In this document: positions 1 to 5,977 of the stretch, piece after piece | Numbering within the stretch: the first letter of the stretch is position 1 | Layout: each line of letters begins with the position of its first letter | Assembly: GCA_013202535.1 (NCBI GenBank) | Contig: JABMRP010000415.1 | Location: 1 to 9,660, forward strand | Length of the DNA: 9,660 nt | Direction: 5' to 3' | DNA from: Planctomycetota bacterium | Lineage (GTDB): Bacteria > Planctomycetota > Planctomycetia > Pirellulales > Thermoguttaceae | Notes under the pieces: model-generated | Seen by the model: the letters and a program-made list of their open reading frames with translations, nothing else | Told to the model about the DNA's origin: nothing | The model's database searches: none | Position numbers and translations under genes: made by a program

Positions 1-334
1 GTGCGTAAACTCCCATTGCAATCAGGAGCGGTCCGATCCAGATTCCGGATCCGAAGTGTCTAACGCGACGAACCGAAAAGCAAACGACGCCCATCGACAT
101 GAAGCCGACGAACAGACACCATCCGTGCTCTTGGTAATACGAGGAATCACGGAATATCAGTTCCGTGGTCAACTCTACCACCACCCCGACAAGAAGGGCC
201 AGCAGCATCACGGGAACGGGGCCAACGATCAAGAACGTAACCCGCAGAGCAATATCGATCAGTTCAGCATTGCGTTCGGACGCGGGCTGGAGATTAGGGT
301 GACCGTCACCAGACGGCGGTTTGCTGGCTGTCAT
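1..334 (-). CDS. Small multi-pass membrane protein, partial (runs off left edge)
   Basis: The minus strand is open from an ATG at 334 to the window edge, giving 111 residues with no stop. The first 30 residues are polar. Three hydrophobic stretches follow: about residues 31-55 (VTFLIVGPVPVMLLALLVG is its core), 71-88 (containing FVGFMSMGVVCF) and 97 onward (GIWIGPLLIAMGVYA), so this is an integral membrane protein of at least three helices with a cytosolic-looking polar N-terminus. A GGGAGG ribosome-binding site lies 11 nt before the ATG and supports the start. It is on the same strand as, and 228 bp downstream of, cbiO, and may or may not be in that operon. I do not recognise a family. The start of the next helix is cut by the window, so length and function are unknown. 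Confidence 0.6.
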   Translation of the reverse strand, partial: MTASKPPSGDGHPNLQPASERNAELIDIALRVTFLIVGPVPVMLLALLVGVVVELTTELIFRDSSYYQEHGWCLFVGFMSMGVVCFSVRRVRHFGSGIWIGPLLIAMGVYA

Positions 335-516
335 TGTGATTACGGCCTCCCATACCACTCGGGCAACGCATGGCAGGATCTGGAAATTGGCCCAAACTAC
401 TTTCTGTTGAGCAGTCCTGATCGGATAATGAGGCGCGCCGCTGCCCAATAATGTCCCCACCCATTGACGCTGATGGTAACACATAAATCGTGGGGGCACA
501 ACGGTCTGGGTGGCCT

Positions 517-560
517 CGGGCGATAGCCCGGCACGCGCGGACGGCACACTCCAGTGTGCC
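517..560 (-). repeat. Two adjacent palindromes downstream of cbiO (possible terminator or REP-like element)
   Basis: Two hairpin-forming palindromes lie just after the cbiO stop codon. One is GGCACACT/AGTGTGCC around CC (543-560, perfect 8-bp arms). The other is CGGGC/GCCCG around GATA (517-530). No U-rich tract follows either on the minus strand, so a classical intrinsic terminator is not shown. They could end or stabilise the cbi transcript, or belong to an interspersed repeat family of this genome. Confidence 0.45.
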
Positions 561-562
561 TG

Positions 563-1216
563 CTACAGGTGGCCGTCGCGCAGATGCTCGGTGCGTGTGG
601 CGATTTGTTGCAGGAACGCCCGGTCGTGGGAGGCGATGAGCATGGCCTGGGGTAGACCCACGAGCAGGTCCGCCAACCGCTGTTGCACCGCTTCGTCCAG
701 GCCCGCGGTCGGCTCGTCGAGCAGCAGGACGTCGGGCTCCATGGCCAGAACGGTGGCCAGGGCGACCAACCGCTTCTCGCCGCCGGAGAGTTGGTATGTG
801 ACGCGATCTTCGTAACCGGCCAGACCGAGAGTGTCCAGCGAACGGGCGACGACTTCATGTACTTGCCCGCGAGTTCTTCCCAGGTTCAGCGGCCCGAAGG
901 CGACGTCCTCGGCCACGGTGGGGCAGAAGAGTTGGTCCTCGGAATCCTGGAAGAGCAGCCCGGCGCGGCGACGCACCTCGCGAAAGTCGGCCTCGCGGTT
1001 GCGCGGTTTGCCGAACGCCTCGATCGTGCCCTCGTCCGGCATGAGCAGTCCGACGATCAGGTGCAGCAACGTCGACTTGCCGCTGCCGTTGGCGCCGGTT
1101 ACGCCGACCCGCTGGCCCGGGCGGAGTTCGAGACAACATCGCCGCAACACGGGTCGGTCCGGCGCGAAGGAGAAGCTCACGTCGGCCAGCGTGATCTGTG
1201 GTTGGTCTACGCCCAT
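563..1216 (-). CDS. cbiO: Energy-coupling factor (cobalt/nickel) transporter ATPase, CbiO-like
   Basis: This is the cytosolic ATPase that powers an ECF-type metal importer together with the CbiQ protein encoded just upstream. The 217-residue protein contains every ABC ATPase motif in order: Walker A GANGSGKST (41-49), Q-loop LLFQDSEDQLF around Gln90, the signature LSGGE (143-147), Walker B VLLLDEP (163-169), a D-loop AGLD, and the switch His197 in ASHD. The FQDSEDQLF segment after Walker A is typical of the CbiO/EcfA group. It is short for that group, which is usually about 230-280 residues, and ends soon after the switch histidine, so the extra C-terminal region of many CbiO proteins is missing. 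ATG 1216 is preferred (weak GGA 4 nt upstream); ATG 1225 would add three residues. Either start overlaps the end of cbiQ, implying translational coupling. The frame stays open upstream to 1792, but that part is antisense-like shadow of cbiQ. Confidence 0.93.
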   Translation of the reverse strand: MGVDQPQITLADVSFSFAPDRPVLRRCCLELRPGQRVGVTGANGSGKSTLLHLIVGLLMPDEGTIEAFGKPRNREADFREVRRRAGLLFQDSEDQLFCPTVAEDVAFGPLNLGRTRGQVHEVVARSLDTLGLAGYEDRVTYQLSGGEKRLVALATVLAMEPDVLLLDEPTAGLDEAVQQRLADLLVGLPQAMLIASHDRAFLQQIATRTEHLRDGHL

Positions 1217-1965
1217 GGTGTCCATTCGGCCACGGCCATCAGCAGGAGTACGACACCGGCGGTCAGCGTAAACGCGGCGTCGCGGCGGGAGAAGTGGAAA
1301 TGGTCCAACACGTAGAACCGACCCTGGAATCCGCGGCATTTCATCGCCGCCAGCACGCGATCGGCCCGATCGAAACTCCGCACCAGCAACATGCCAACCA
1401 GATGGCCGTAGGTGCGATAGGTGTGCAGATTCGCCCTCGGGCGGAACCCGCGTACTTTCATCGCCGCGGCCATCCGGCGATACTCGCGGTGGATCACGTC
1501 GATATAGCGCACCGAGAAGAGCAGCAGCCAAGTCAGCTTGTCCGGCACGCGAAGATGGCTCAGCGCATGTCCCAGGGCGGTGACCTCGACCGTGGCCAGC
1601 AGTGCCACGAGCGCGAGCACGATGGCATTGCCCTTGATCGCAATCGTCGCGGCCAGCCGCAATCCTTGCCGGGAAACCCCTACGGGTCCGACCGAAAACA
1701 ACGGCTCGCCGCCGGAGGTCAACGGGAGGGTGACCAGCAACAGCAGCATGAACACGTTGAGCGGAATCAGCCGGCCAAGGACATCCCGCCACGGCAGTCG
1801 AGCCGCCGCCACGGTCGCGGCAGCCACGCCCAGCGCCACACCCAGCACGTCGAGCCGAACCGCCATCGCCACCAGCACGGCATAGACGGCGGCGACCACG
1901 ACGCGCGCCCGGGGGTCGATCCGATGGATCACCGATTCGCCCTGGAAGAAGGTGATGCGTTGCAT
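1207..1965 (-). CDS. cbiQ: Energy-coupling factor transmembrane (T) protein, CbiQ-like
   Basis: This is the membrane coupling subunit that links the ATPase to the substrate-binding membrane protein in ECF-type cobalt/nickel uptake. It has 252 residues, the usual family size. Hydrophobic segments lie at about residues 20-55, 66-82, 103-126, 143-153 and 232-247. Two copies of the cytosolic coupling motif with the expected spacing, AMKVRGF (168-174) and AMKCRGF (207-213), are the short Arg-Gly helices that in ECF T-proteins dock into grooves of the two ATPases. The N-terminal stretch HRIDPRARVV is also typical of CbiQ. The ATG at 1965 is 10 bp after the stop of the CbiM-like gene, and the 3' end overlaps cbiO, so the three genes form one transcription unit. 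The assignment to cobalt or nickel rests on the adjacent CbiM-type protein, since T-proteins themselves do not reveal the substrate. Confidence 0.94.
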   Translation of the reverse strand: MQRITFFQGESVIHRIDPRARVVVAAVYAVLVAMAVRLDVLGVALGVAAATVAAARLPWRDVLGRLIPLNVFMLLLLVTLPLTSGGEPLFSVGPVGVSRQGLRLAATIAIKGNAIVLALVALLATVEVTALGHALSHLRVPDKLTWLLLFSVRYIDVIHREYRRMAAAMKVRGFRPRANLHTYRTYGHLVGMLLVRSFDRADRVLAAMKCRGFQGRFYVLDHFHFSRRDAAFTLTAGVVLLLMAVAEWTPWA

Positions 1966-1975
1966 GGCGTGGCCG

Positions 1976-2236
1976 CTACTTCTTCCGCGTTCCGAGGAAA
2001 TAGAAGGAGATGCCCATCAGGCCGCTGAAGACAAGATGGATCGCGGCGACGCCGAGTTTGATGTGGATCAACGAGACGACGAAGAAGGCCGCGCTGCACA
2101 GGGCCACTCGGGGCACTTGTTCGTGGTCCATTCGCCGCAACGCCCATGCCGTGCCGGCTACGGTGGCCGCCGCGCCGGCTCCCAGCACGATCATTCCGGA
2201 AGGCGAATTGGAAAGGACCCCGTCGGCAATATGCAT
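1976..2236 (-). CDS. cbiM: Half-length CbiM/NikM-like metal-binding membrane protein
   Basis: This is the probable substrate-binding (S) component of the cobalt/nickel importer. The protein begins MHIADGVLS, the hallmark CbiM/NikM N-terminus in which the free amino group and His2 bind the metal. From memory of the NikM2 crystal structure, the ligands are Met1, His2 and His67; this protein has a histidine at exactly 67 (in AAIHLV), plus His58. Hydrophobic segments lie at about 12-33, 41-61 and 63-82. It then ends with GTRKK after only 86 residues, whereas family members are about 200-220 residues with several more helices. Only 10 bp separate the stop from cbiQ, so no hidden downstream half fits, and no CbiN gene is present. 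ATG 2236 is chosen because the motif requires Met1-His2; GGGGA lies 8 nt upstream. An in-frame ATG at 2287 would bury the motif and is rejected. Confidence 0.82.
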   Translation of the reverse strand: MHIADGVLSNSPSGMIVLGAGAAATVAGTAWALRRMDHEQVPRVALCSAAFFVVSLIHIKLGVAAIHLVFSGLMGISFYFLGTRKK

Positions 2237-2336
2237 GGCGTATTCCCCACTCCACGGCAACGCGAACGCCCGACACTGGAATCCCATCGACAGAGGGGTG
2301 ATGTCCGCTTGGCCGGCCCGCGTGTGTTACGATGTC

Positions 2337-2355
2337 CGATATTGTAATACTATCG
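2337..2355 (-). promoter_or_regulatory. Imperfect palindrome over the cbi promoter -10 (candidate metalloregulator operator)
   Basis: The 19-bp minus-strand sequence CGATAGTATTACAATATCG is an imperfect palindrome with 5-bp outer arms CGATA/TATCG, AT-rich in a GC-rich neighbourhood. It covers the predicted -10 hexamer of the cbi operon, where a repressor would block RNA polymerase. The size and AT-rich character resemble operators of Fur-family metal sensors (Fur, Zur, Nur), but the sequence is not a clear match to any consensus I know, and the regulator identity is inference. Confidence 0.35.
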
Positions 2356-2369
2356 TCAGGGCGTGTCCA
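2341..2369 (-). promoter_or_regulatory. Sigma70-like promoter of the cbiM-cbiQ-cbiO operon
   Basis: On the minus strand, TGGACA (2364-2369) and TACAAT (2341-2346) are separated by exactly 17 bp, each one mismatch from the consensus hexamers. Transcription would start near 2334, leaving a leader of about 98 nt before the CbiM-like ATG. It stands in the divergent spacer between the cbi operon and the plus-strand methyltransferase gene. Confidence 0.6.
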
Positions 2370-2416
2370 GCACTTTCCCTCTGGTTCCCGCGCTTCGCGT
2401 CGTAACGAGCGGCATC

Positions 2417-2445
2417 TTGGCTCGCCGACGTCACACGGGTAGACT
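2417..2445 (+). promoter_or_regulatory. Weak candidate promoter for the exported methyltransferase gene
   Basis: TTGGCT (2417-2422) and TAGACT (2440-2445) have a 17-bp spacer, each matching four of six consensus positions. It would start transcription about 45 bp before the ATG at 2497. Matches this weak occur by chance, so it is offered only because the gene is divergent from its neighbour and must have a promoter in this spacer. Confidence 0.25.
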
Positions 2446-2496
2446 TGCCAGTCGGCCAAGTGAGGCAGTGACCAATCATCGGAGTGAGGCATCAAG

Positions 2497-3063
2497 ATGT
2501 CCAGCGATCGGCTTGTTTTGATACTGATATTCACCGCCGTTCTGGGAGCCGCCGTCCTGGGATTCGCACCGGAGGCACACTCGCAGGAGGCGGCGACGCC
2601 GGAAGATGTCGTGGAAAAGATGCTGCGGTTGGCCGGTGTCGAAAAGCACGATGTCGTTTGCGACTTGGGTAGCGGCGACGGGCGCATCGTCATTGCCGCG
2701 GCCCGGCGATACGGATGCCAGGCCGTCGGCTACGAAATCGACGCAAAACTGGTGCAACTCTCTCGGGAAAAGGTCGAGAAGGCGAAGCTCCAGGATCTGG
2801 TCACGATCCATCAGGCGGATTTCTTCACGCGCGACTTCAGCAGCGCCAGCGTCGTCACGATGTTCCTCCCTCCGGCGGTAATCGAGCGGCTGATGCCGAA
2901 GCTCGCAAAGCTCGCGCCCGGCACGCGGATCGTGTCGCACTACCAGGCGATCGAAGGTGTGCGGCCGGACAAGCAGATCGGCGTCCGATCCGCCAGCGAC
3001 GGCCGGCTCCACCCGCTTTACCTCTGGATCACGCCGTTGGGGCCGACCGACACGAGCCCGTAG
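2497..3063 (+). CDS. Class I SAM-dependent methyltransferase with N-terminal export or anchor segment
   Basis: The protein has 188 residues. Residues 6-23 are strongly hydrophobic and are followed by PEAHSQEA, which reads as a signal peptide with a possible cleavage after Ser29, or as a membrane anchor. The rest is a compact Rossmann methyltransferase domain: motif I VVCDLGSGDGRI (53-64), the acidic end of strand two in GYEID (78-82), QADFF (106-110), and a segment LPPAVIERLMPKL followed by LAPGTRIVSH (124-148). This layout resembles small DOT1-like/generic methyltransferases seen in many bacteria. The substrate cannot be read from the sequence. GAGG 7 nt before ATG 2497 supports the start. 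An exported SAM enzyme is odd, because SAM is cytosolic; a membrane-anchored enzyme facing the cytoplasm is an alternative. It is transcribed divergently from the cbi operon and converges on the cold shock gene. Confidence 0.87.
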   Translation: MSSDRLVLILIFTAVLGAAVLGFAPEAHSQEAATPEDVVEKMLRLAGVEKHDVVCDLGSGDGRIVIAAARRYGCQAVGYEIDAKLVQLSREKVEKAKLQDLVTIHQADFFTRDFSSASVVTMFLPPAVIERLMPKLAKLAPGTRIVSHYQAIEGVRPDKQIGVRSASDGRLHPLYLWITPLGPTDTSP

Positions 3064-3105
3064 CAACGGTTCGGACCTCGGGCCGAACCTGCCGGCGCAA
3101 ACAAA

Positions 3106-3136
3106 AGGCCCCTCGGAACGTAATTCCGAGGGGCCT
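3106..3136 (-). terminator. Strong hairpin terminator between convergent genes
   Basis: The arms AGGCCCCTCGGAA (3106-3118) and TTCCGAGGGGCCT (3124-3136) form a perfect 13-bp stem around a 5-nt loop. On the minus strand the stem is followed directly by TTTTGTTTG, so it is a classical intrinsic terminator for the cold shock gene. On the plus strand no U-tract follows, though the hairpin may still protect or end the methyltransferase mRNA. Confidence 0.9.
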
Positions 3137-3166
3137 ACACCGTTGATCGGGTGTTTTGTTCGTCGC

Positions 3167-3364
3167 TTAGACGAGTCTCACGTTCTCGGCGCGGGGCCCT
3201 TTCGGACCACGCCCTTCTTCGTACTCGACCTGCTGTCCGACACTGAGGGCTTCGATGCTTGTGCCTTCCAAGGCGGAGTGGTGAAAGAAGATATCACCTC
3301 GCTCGCCTTCGATAAACCCAAACCCCTTGTCCGTCAACAACTTCTTGACCGTACCCTGCGGCAT
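3167..3364 (-). CDS. Cold shock domain protein (Csp)
   Basis: This is a 65-residue single cold shock domain (OB-fold) protein that binds single-stranded RNA and DNA, usually acting as an RNA chaperone in the cytoplasm. It begins MPQGTVKKLL and carries both nucleic-acid-binding motifs: RNP1 KGFGFI (13-18) and RNP2 DIFFHH (24-29). The C-terminal part EEGRGPKGPRAENVRLV is the usual last strand. Its length matches the family. ATG 3364 is chosen over an in-frame ATG at 3394 because the domain starts there and an AGGAG lies 8 nt upstream. It has its own intrinsic terminator at 3106-3136 and faces the methyltransferase gene tail to tail. Whether it responds to cold cannot be told; many planctomycete Csp genes are probably constitutive. 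Confidence 0.96.
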   Translation of the reverse strand: MPQGTVKKLLTDKGFGFIEGERGDIFFHHSALEGTSIEALSVGQQVEYEEGRGPKGPRAENVRLV

Positions 3365-3788
3365 GTCACCCACTCCTCGAAAACAGAACTGCAAAAAATC
3401 ACAGGCCGTCCACCTTTCCTCGCGACCCCGTGCGACGATATAGGGTTTCGACCAAACAACTCAAAGGGGAGATAATCAACCGCAATCGGAAGCAGGTACC
3501 TCGGTGAAGGTCGCTGACACACAAACCGCAGTGTGCCGAAGGGGAAACTCTCGCTGTGAGCTGGGGCCCACTTCTTCGTTTTATCACCCCAATGATTTTA
3601 GGAATCCTACCAGACTTGGCGGCCAACGCAAGGGGGAGCCGAGGTTTCAGCCACCATATCTCGCTAGGACACCCCCTCCAGAGGGGCTATAGAGTGGGAT
3701 TAGCGAAGAAAGGGGCTCTCGGTAAACTGCCCAGTCGCTGGATGAGACGGTCCAAGTCGAGTTGCCGGCTCGCTCTTGGGGCATTCGG
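3365..3788. other. 424-bp spacer without a convincing gene
   Basis: This stretch lies between the cold shock gene start and the end of the DNA methyltransferase gene. It should hold the cold shock promoter; the best candidate on the minus strand is TTGAGT (3459-3464), 16 bp, TATATC (3437-3442), a weak match that would give a leader of about 66 nt. A small hairpin CCCCT-CCAG-AGGGG (3673-3686) lies about 100 bp beyond the methyltransferase stop and lacks a U-tract. Short open frames of 60-80 codons exist on both strands, but none has a plausible protein composition or a ribosome-binding site I trust. Confidence 0.5.
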
Positions 3789-4730
3789 TCACGCAAGTGT
3801 ATAGCCGATTGCCGTCCGGCGGTCCAAGGAAATCGCCTCGGCAAGCGCGGGCGACAGGTAGAGAGACTCGTACGTGCATCGATCTCCACCGGTCAACGTG
3901 TCTTGGCTGGATCGCCCTGCGGGAATTTCGAGGTGGATCAGGCGAAGCCGCTCGGGCAAGGGCTCTCCGAAAGTCTTCGAGCCGGTTCGGCCGTCGTAGC
4001 TCACGGCGAACATGCACCCCCTGTGATTCAACCCTGCGAGCACGTCGCGAAACTGGCCGTGGTCGAACTTCGCCGCGTACCGCGAATCCTTGACGCCACC
4101 CACGCCCTGATACGGCGGGTCCATGTAGATCAGATCAGAAGGGCCGCAACGGTCCACGACGGTCGTGTAGTCGCTTGAGTCGACCCGAGTCCGGCCGCTT
4201 AGGAGAGATGACGCGCCCGCGATGCGCCGGCGCATGGCGCGCGGCGTTGCCCCGTTTCGGCGGTTGTCCGGACTGTTGTTGAATTGGCCTTTTGCGTTGT
4301 AGCGAACGGCTCCCTTAACGCAACGGGCAAGAAGATACAGCAGCAGGTCGGGGCTGCGCGTCTCGTTGAATCGGGCGCGCACGGCGTCGTAGTACTGGCG
4401 TCTGCGCCCCAGTTGGTCTTGCCAAAGCGTGGCGTAGTTTTCGGACAGTTCCTCGGGGCGAAGGATGATTTCGCGCCAGAGATCGGCGATCGGTTCGTGG
4501 GCGTCGTTAACGACGAACCGGTCGGCCATCCCGTGGTAAGCCACGGCCAGCGAAACGGCCGCCGATCCGGCAAACGGTTCGACCAGCCGATCGACGTGTG
4601 CCGGGAAGAACGAGAGGATCCGCGGCGCGAGCCGTCGTTTGCTGCCCTGATAAGGGATGGGATGCGGGATCTTCGCTTTGAACCGCAGCGCGGCGTCAGA
4701 CGACGGGACGGTGATGGGGCGTCCGTGCAT
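3789..4730 (-). CDS. D12-class DNA N6-adenine methyltransferase
   Basis: It transfers a methyl group from SAM to adenine in a specific DNA site. In the 313-residue form the SAM-binding entry PIPYQGSKRRLAPRIL lies near residues 24-39, the motif I loop VEPFAGSAAV at 50-59, and the catalytic DPPY in IYMDPPYQGV at 204-207. The order (FxGxG-type loop first, DPPY late) is that of the alpha group, which includes Dam and DpnM. The intervening part, with VKGAVRYN and GQFNNSPDN, is the target-recognition region; GATC is one possible target but is not shown by the sequence. ATG 4730 has AAGGA 10 nt upstream. An alternative GTG at 4775, directly after the stop of the upstream gene, would give 328 residues, but its GGGAG is only 3 nt away. 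No endonuclease gene is adjacent, so it looks like an orphan methyltransferase, co-directional and probably co-transcribed with the two genes upstream. Confidence 0.9.
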   Translation of the reverse strand: MHGRPITVPSSDAALRFKAKIPHPIPYQGSKRRLAPRILSFFPAHVDRLVEPFAGSAAVSLAVAYHGMADRFVVNDAHEPIADLWREIILRPEELSENYATLWQDQLGRRRQYYDAVRARFNETRSPDLLLYLLARCVKGAVRYNAKGQFNNSPDNRRNGATPRAMRRRIAGASSLLSGRTRVDSSDYTTVVDRCGPSDLIYMDPPYQGVGGVKDSRYAAKFDHGQFRDVLAGLNHRGCMFAVSYDGRTGSKTFGEPLPERLRLIHLEIPAGRSSQDTLTGGDRCTYESLYLSPALAEAISLDRRTAIGYTLA

Positions 4731-4775
4731 ACGCAATACATCCTTGCGTCGGGTCCTTTTCGCTCCGCGGATCAC

Positions 4776-5954
4776 CTACTCCCGCCCGCCGAGCAGGCCT
4801 TCGTGGAAGAAGACCGGCTGGTATCCCTGTTCGGTGACCCAGCGGATCGCCGCGTCGAGCCGCCGGGCATGGTCGGGGATGTAGTTGGCGTAGAACGGCC
4901 AGAAGTACTGCTCGTGGGTGAAAAGGTCCATGATCTCGGCCGTGTCGGCATTCTCGGCCTGCGGCGACAGGGTGCCGACGATCCGCTCCAACGGAACGCT
5001 GTTGCAGACGATGTCGACCCGGGAGAAGACGATCCCGCTGTCGAAATCCTTCCACGCGTCGTGGCGCGAGAGATACTCGCTGTGCAGGTCGTCCCAACGA
5101 TAGTTGACGTCCCACTTACCGTTCATCTTGCGAAAGTATCCGCTCAGCGCGCGAACGCCGCGTTCGGCCAACGGCTTCAGTGCCGTCGGACGGGTCATTC
5201 CCCAATGGATCACCGTGGGCGGGGCATACGTCTCCTCTCCGGCGAAACGGCGGATCTCACCCGCCACCCGATCCAAATCGGCGATCAGTTTTTCCGGCGG
5301 CGCGTCTTGATACGGCCGGGCCGGCTGGTCGGCGTATGCGTGAAAGGCCAGCTTCATCCAATCGGCGTTGTCGCGCCACTCGTTCTTATACCGATCGGGA
5401 AACTTCGAGAGATTGAACCCGTCGCCGGTCGTGTAGTAGATATTGACCGTGAACTTCGTCCCGTACTTCCGGTGCAGATCGCGGAGCATCTTCAAGTAGA
5501 AGCAGTCGAACAGCGACGCGTATTTCTTTGCGGCGACGTCGCGCAGGAAGAAGCTGTTGTCGTCGATGGAGAAGCGATAGCGAGGCCGACTGTAACGATC
5601 CCAAACGACGCGTGCTCGGTCCGTGAGCGCCCCGGCAGTCGCCACGAGATCGGTTTCCTTCTCGCGCAAAACGACCTGGCCCTCGAATCGGTCGCCCCGG
5701 CGGAGGCACACCGTGCCGTTGATCGTCACGTGCTGGTAGGGAGGTGCCTTGCCGGCAACGCGAATCGCCAGGCCGCCGTCGACCGCGTTGCCGTGCCGGT
5801 GGTTCAACACGGCCCCGTGAAACGGTTCGTCGATCTTTACCATCAGCGGCGTCTCCGCGGCGATGGTCCTTGTACCGGGCAAAACGCAACTTCCCGCCGC
5901 GCCGGCCGCGGCCGATTGCAGAAACCCGCGCCGGGTGATTCCGTGGCGTGACAT
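4776..5954 (-). CDS. Tat-exported protein with Ig-like and polysaccharide-deacetylase-like parts
   Basis: The 392-residue protein starts with a twin-arginine signal, ITRRGFLQSAAAGAAG (6-21), so it is exported folded. Residues 36-110 look like a beta-rich Ig-like carbohydrate-associated domain (VKIDEPFHGAVLN, VTINGTV). The remainder resembles the NodB/deacetylase barrel group: a metal-site-like acidic pair in RFSIDDNSFF (Asp131-Asp132), KYGTKFTVNIYY (163-174), LAFHAYAD (His205), VIHWG (His250) and a late VFFHEG (His384). The canonical HxxH pair of deacetylases is not evident, so activity on sugars is inference. Cys23 follows AGS but lacks a good lipobox. An AGGAGG 9 nt before ATG 5954 fixes the start. 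It begins 23 bp after the HzsA-like gene and directly abuts the DNA methyltransferase gene, so it is the middle gene of an operon and a likely partner of the haem protein. Confidence 0.8.
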   Translation of the reverse strand: MSRHGITRRGFLQSAAAGAAGSCVLPGTRTIAAETPLMVKIDEPFHGAVLNHRHGNAVDGGLAIRVAGKAPPYQHVTINGTVCLRRGDRFEGQVVLREKETDLVATAGALTDRARVVWDRYSRPRYRFSIDDNSFFLRDVAAKKYASLFDCFYLKMLRDLHRKYGTKFTVNIYYTTGDGFNLSKFPDRYKNEWRDNADWMKLAFHAYADQPARPYQDAPPEKLIADLDRVAGEIRRFAGEETYAPPTVIHWGMTRPTALKPLAERGVRALSGYFRKMNGKWDVNYRWDDLHSEYLSRHDAWKDFDSGIVFSRVDIVCNSVPLERIVGTLSPQAENADTAEIMDLFTHEQYFWPFYANYIPDHARRLDAAIRWVTEQGYQPVFFHEGLLGGRE

Positions 5955-5977
5955 GGGGCTAATCCTCCTCGATCGGC

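Noticed and set aside
56..451. Plus-strand open frame of 131 codons
   Set aside because: It is antisense to the edge-truncated membrane protein on the minus strand, which has a ribosome-binding site and membrane segments; the plus-strand translation is low-complexity and polar.
1226..1792. N-terminal extension of the CbiO frame to 1792
   Set aside because: The extra codons overlap cbiQ in another frame and encode no recognisable domain; the ABC domain begins right after ATG 1216/1225.
2237..2500. Cobalamin riboswitch upstream of the CbiM-like gene
   Set aside because: A GGGAA followed by a small CCAG/CTGG stem recalls part of the motif, but the B12 box GCCACTG is absent and the segment lies upstream of or across the predicted promoter rather than in the leader.
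3504..3804. Short plus-strand frames between the cold shock gene and the DNA methyltransferase gene
   Set aside because: No ribosome-binding site I trust, no recognisable motif, and a composition typical of untranslated GC-rich sequence.
4284..5951. Plus-strand open frame of 555 codons
   Set aside because: It is a long GC-driven shadow antisense to the Tat gene and the DNA methyltransferase, both of which have clear family motifs.
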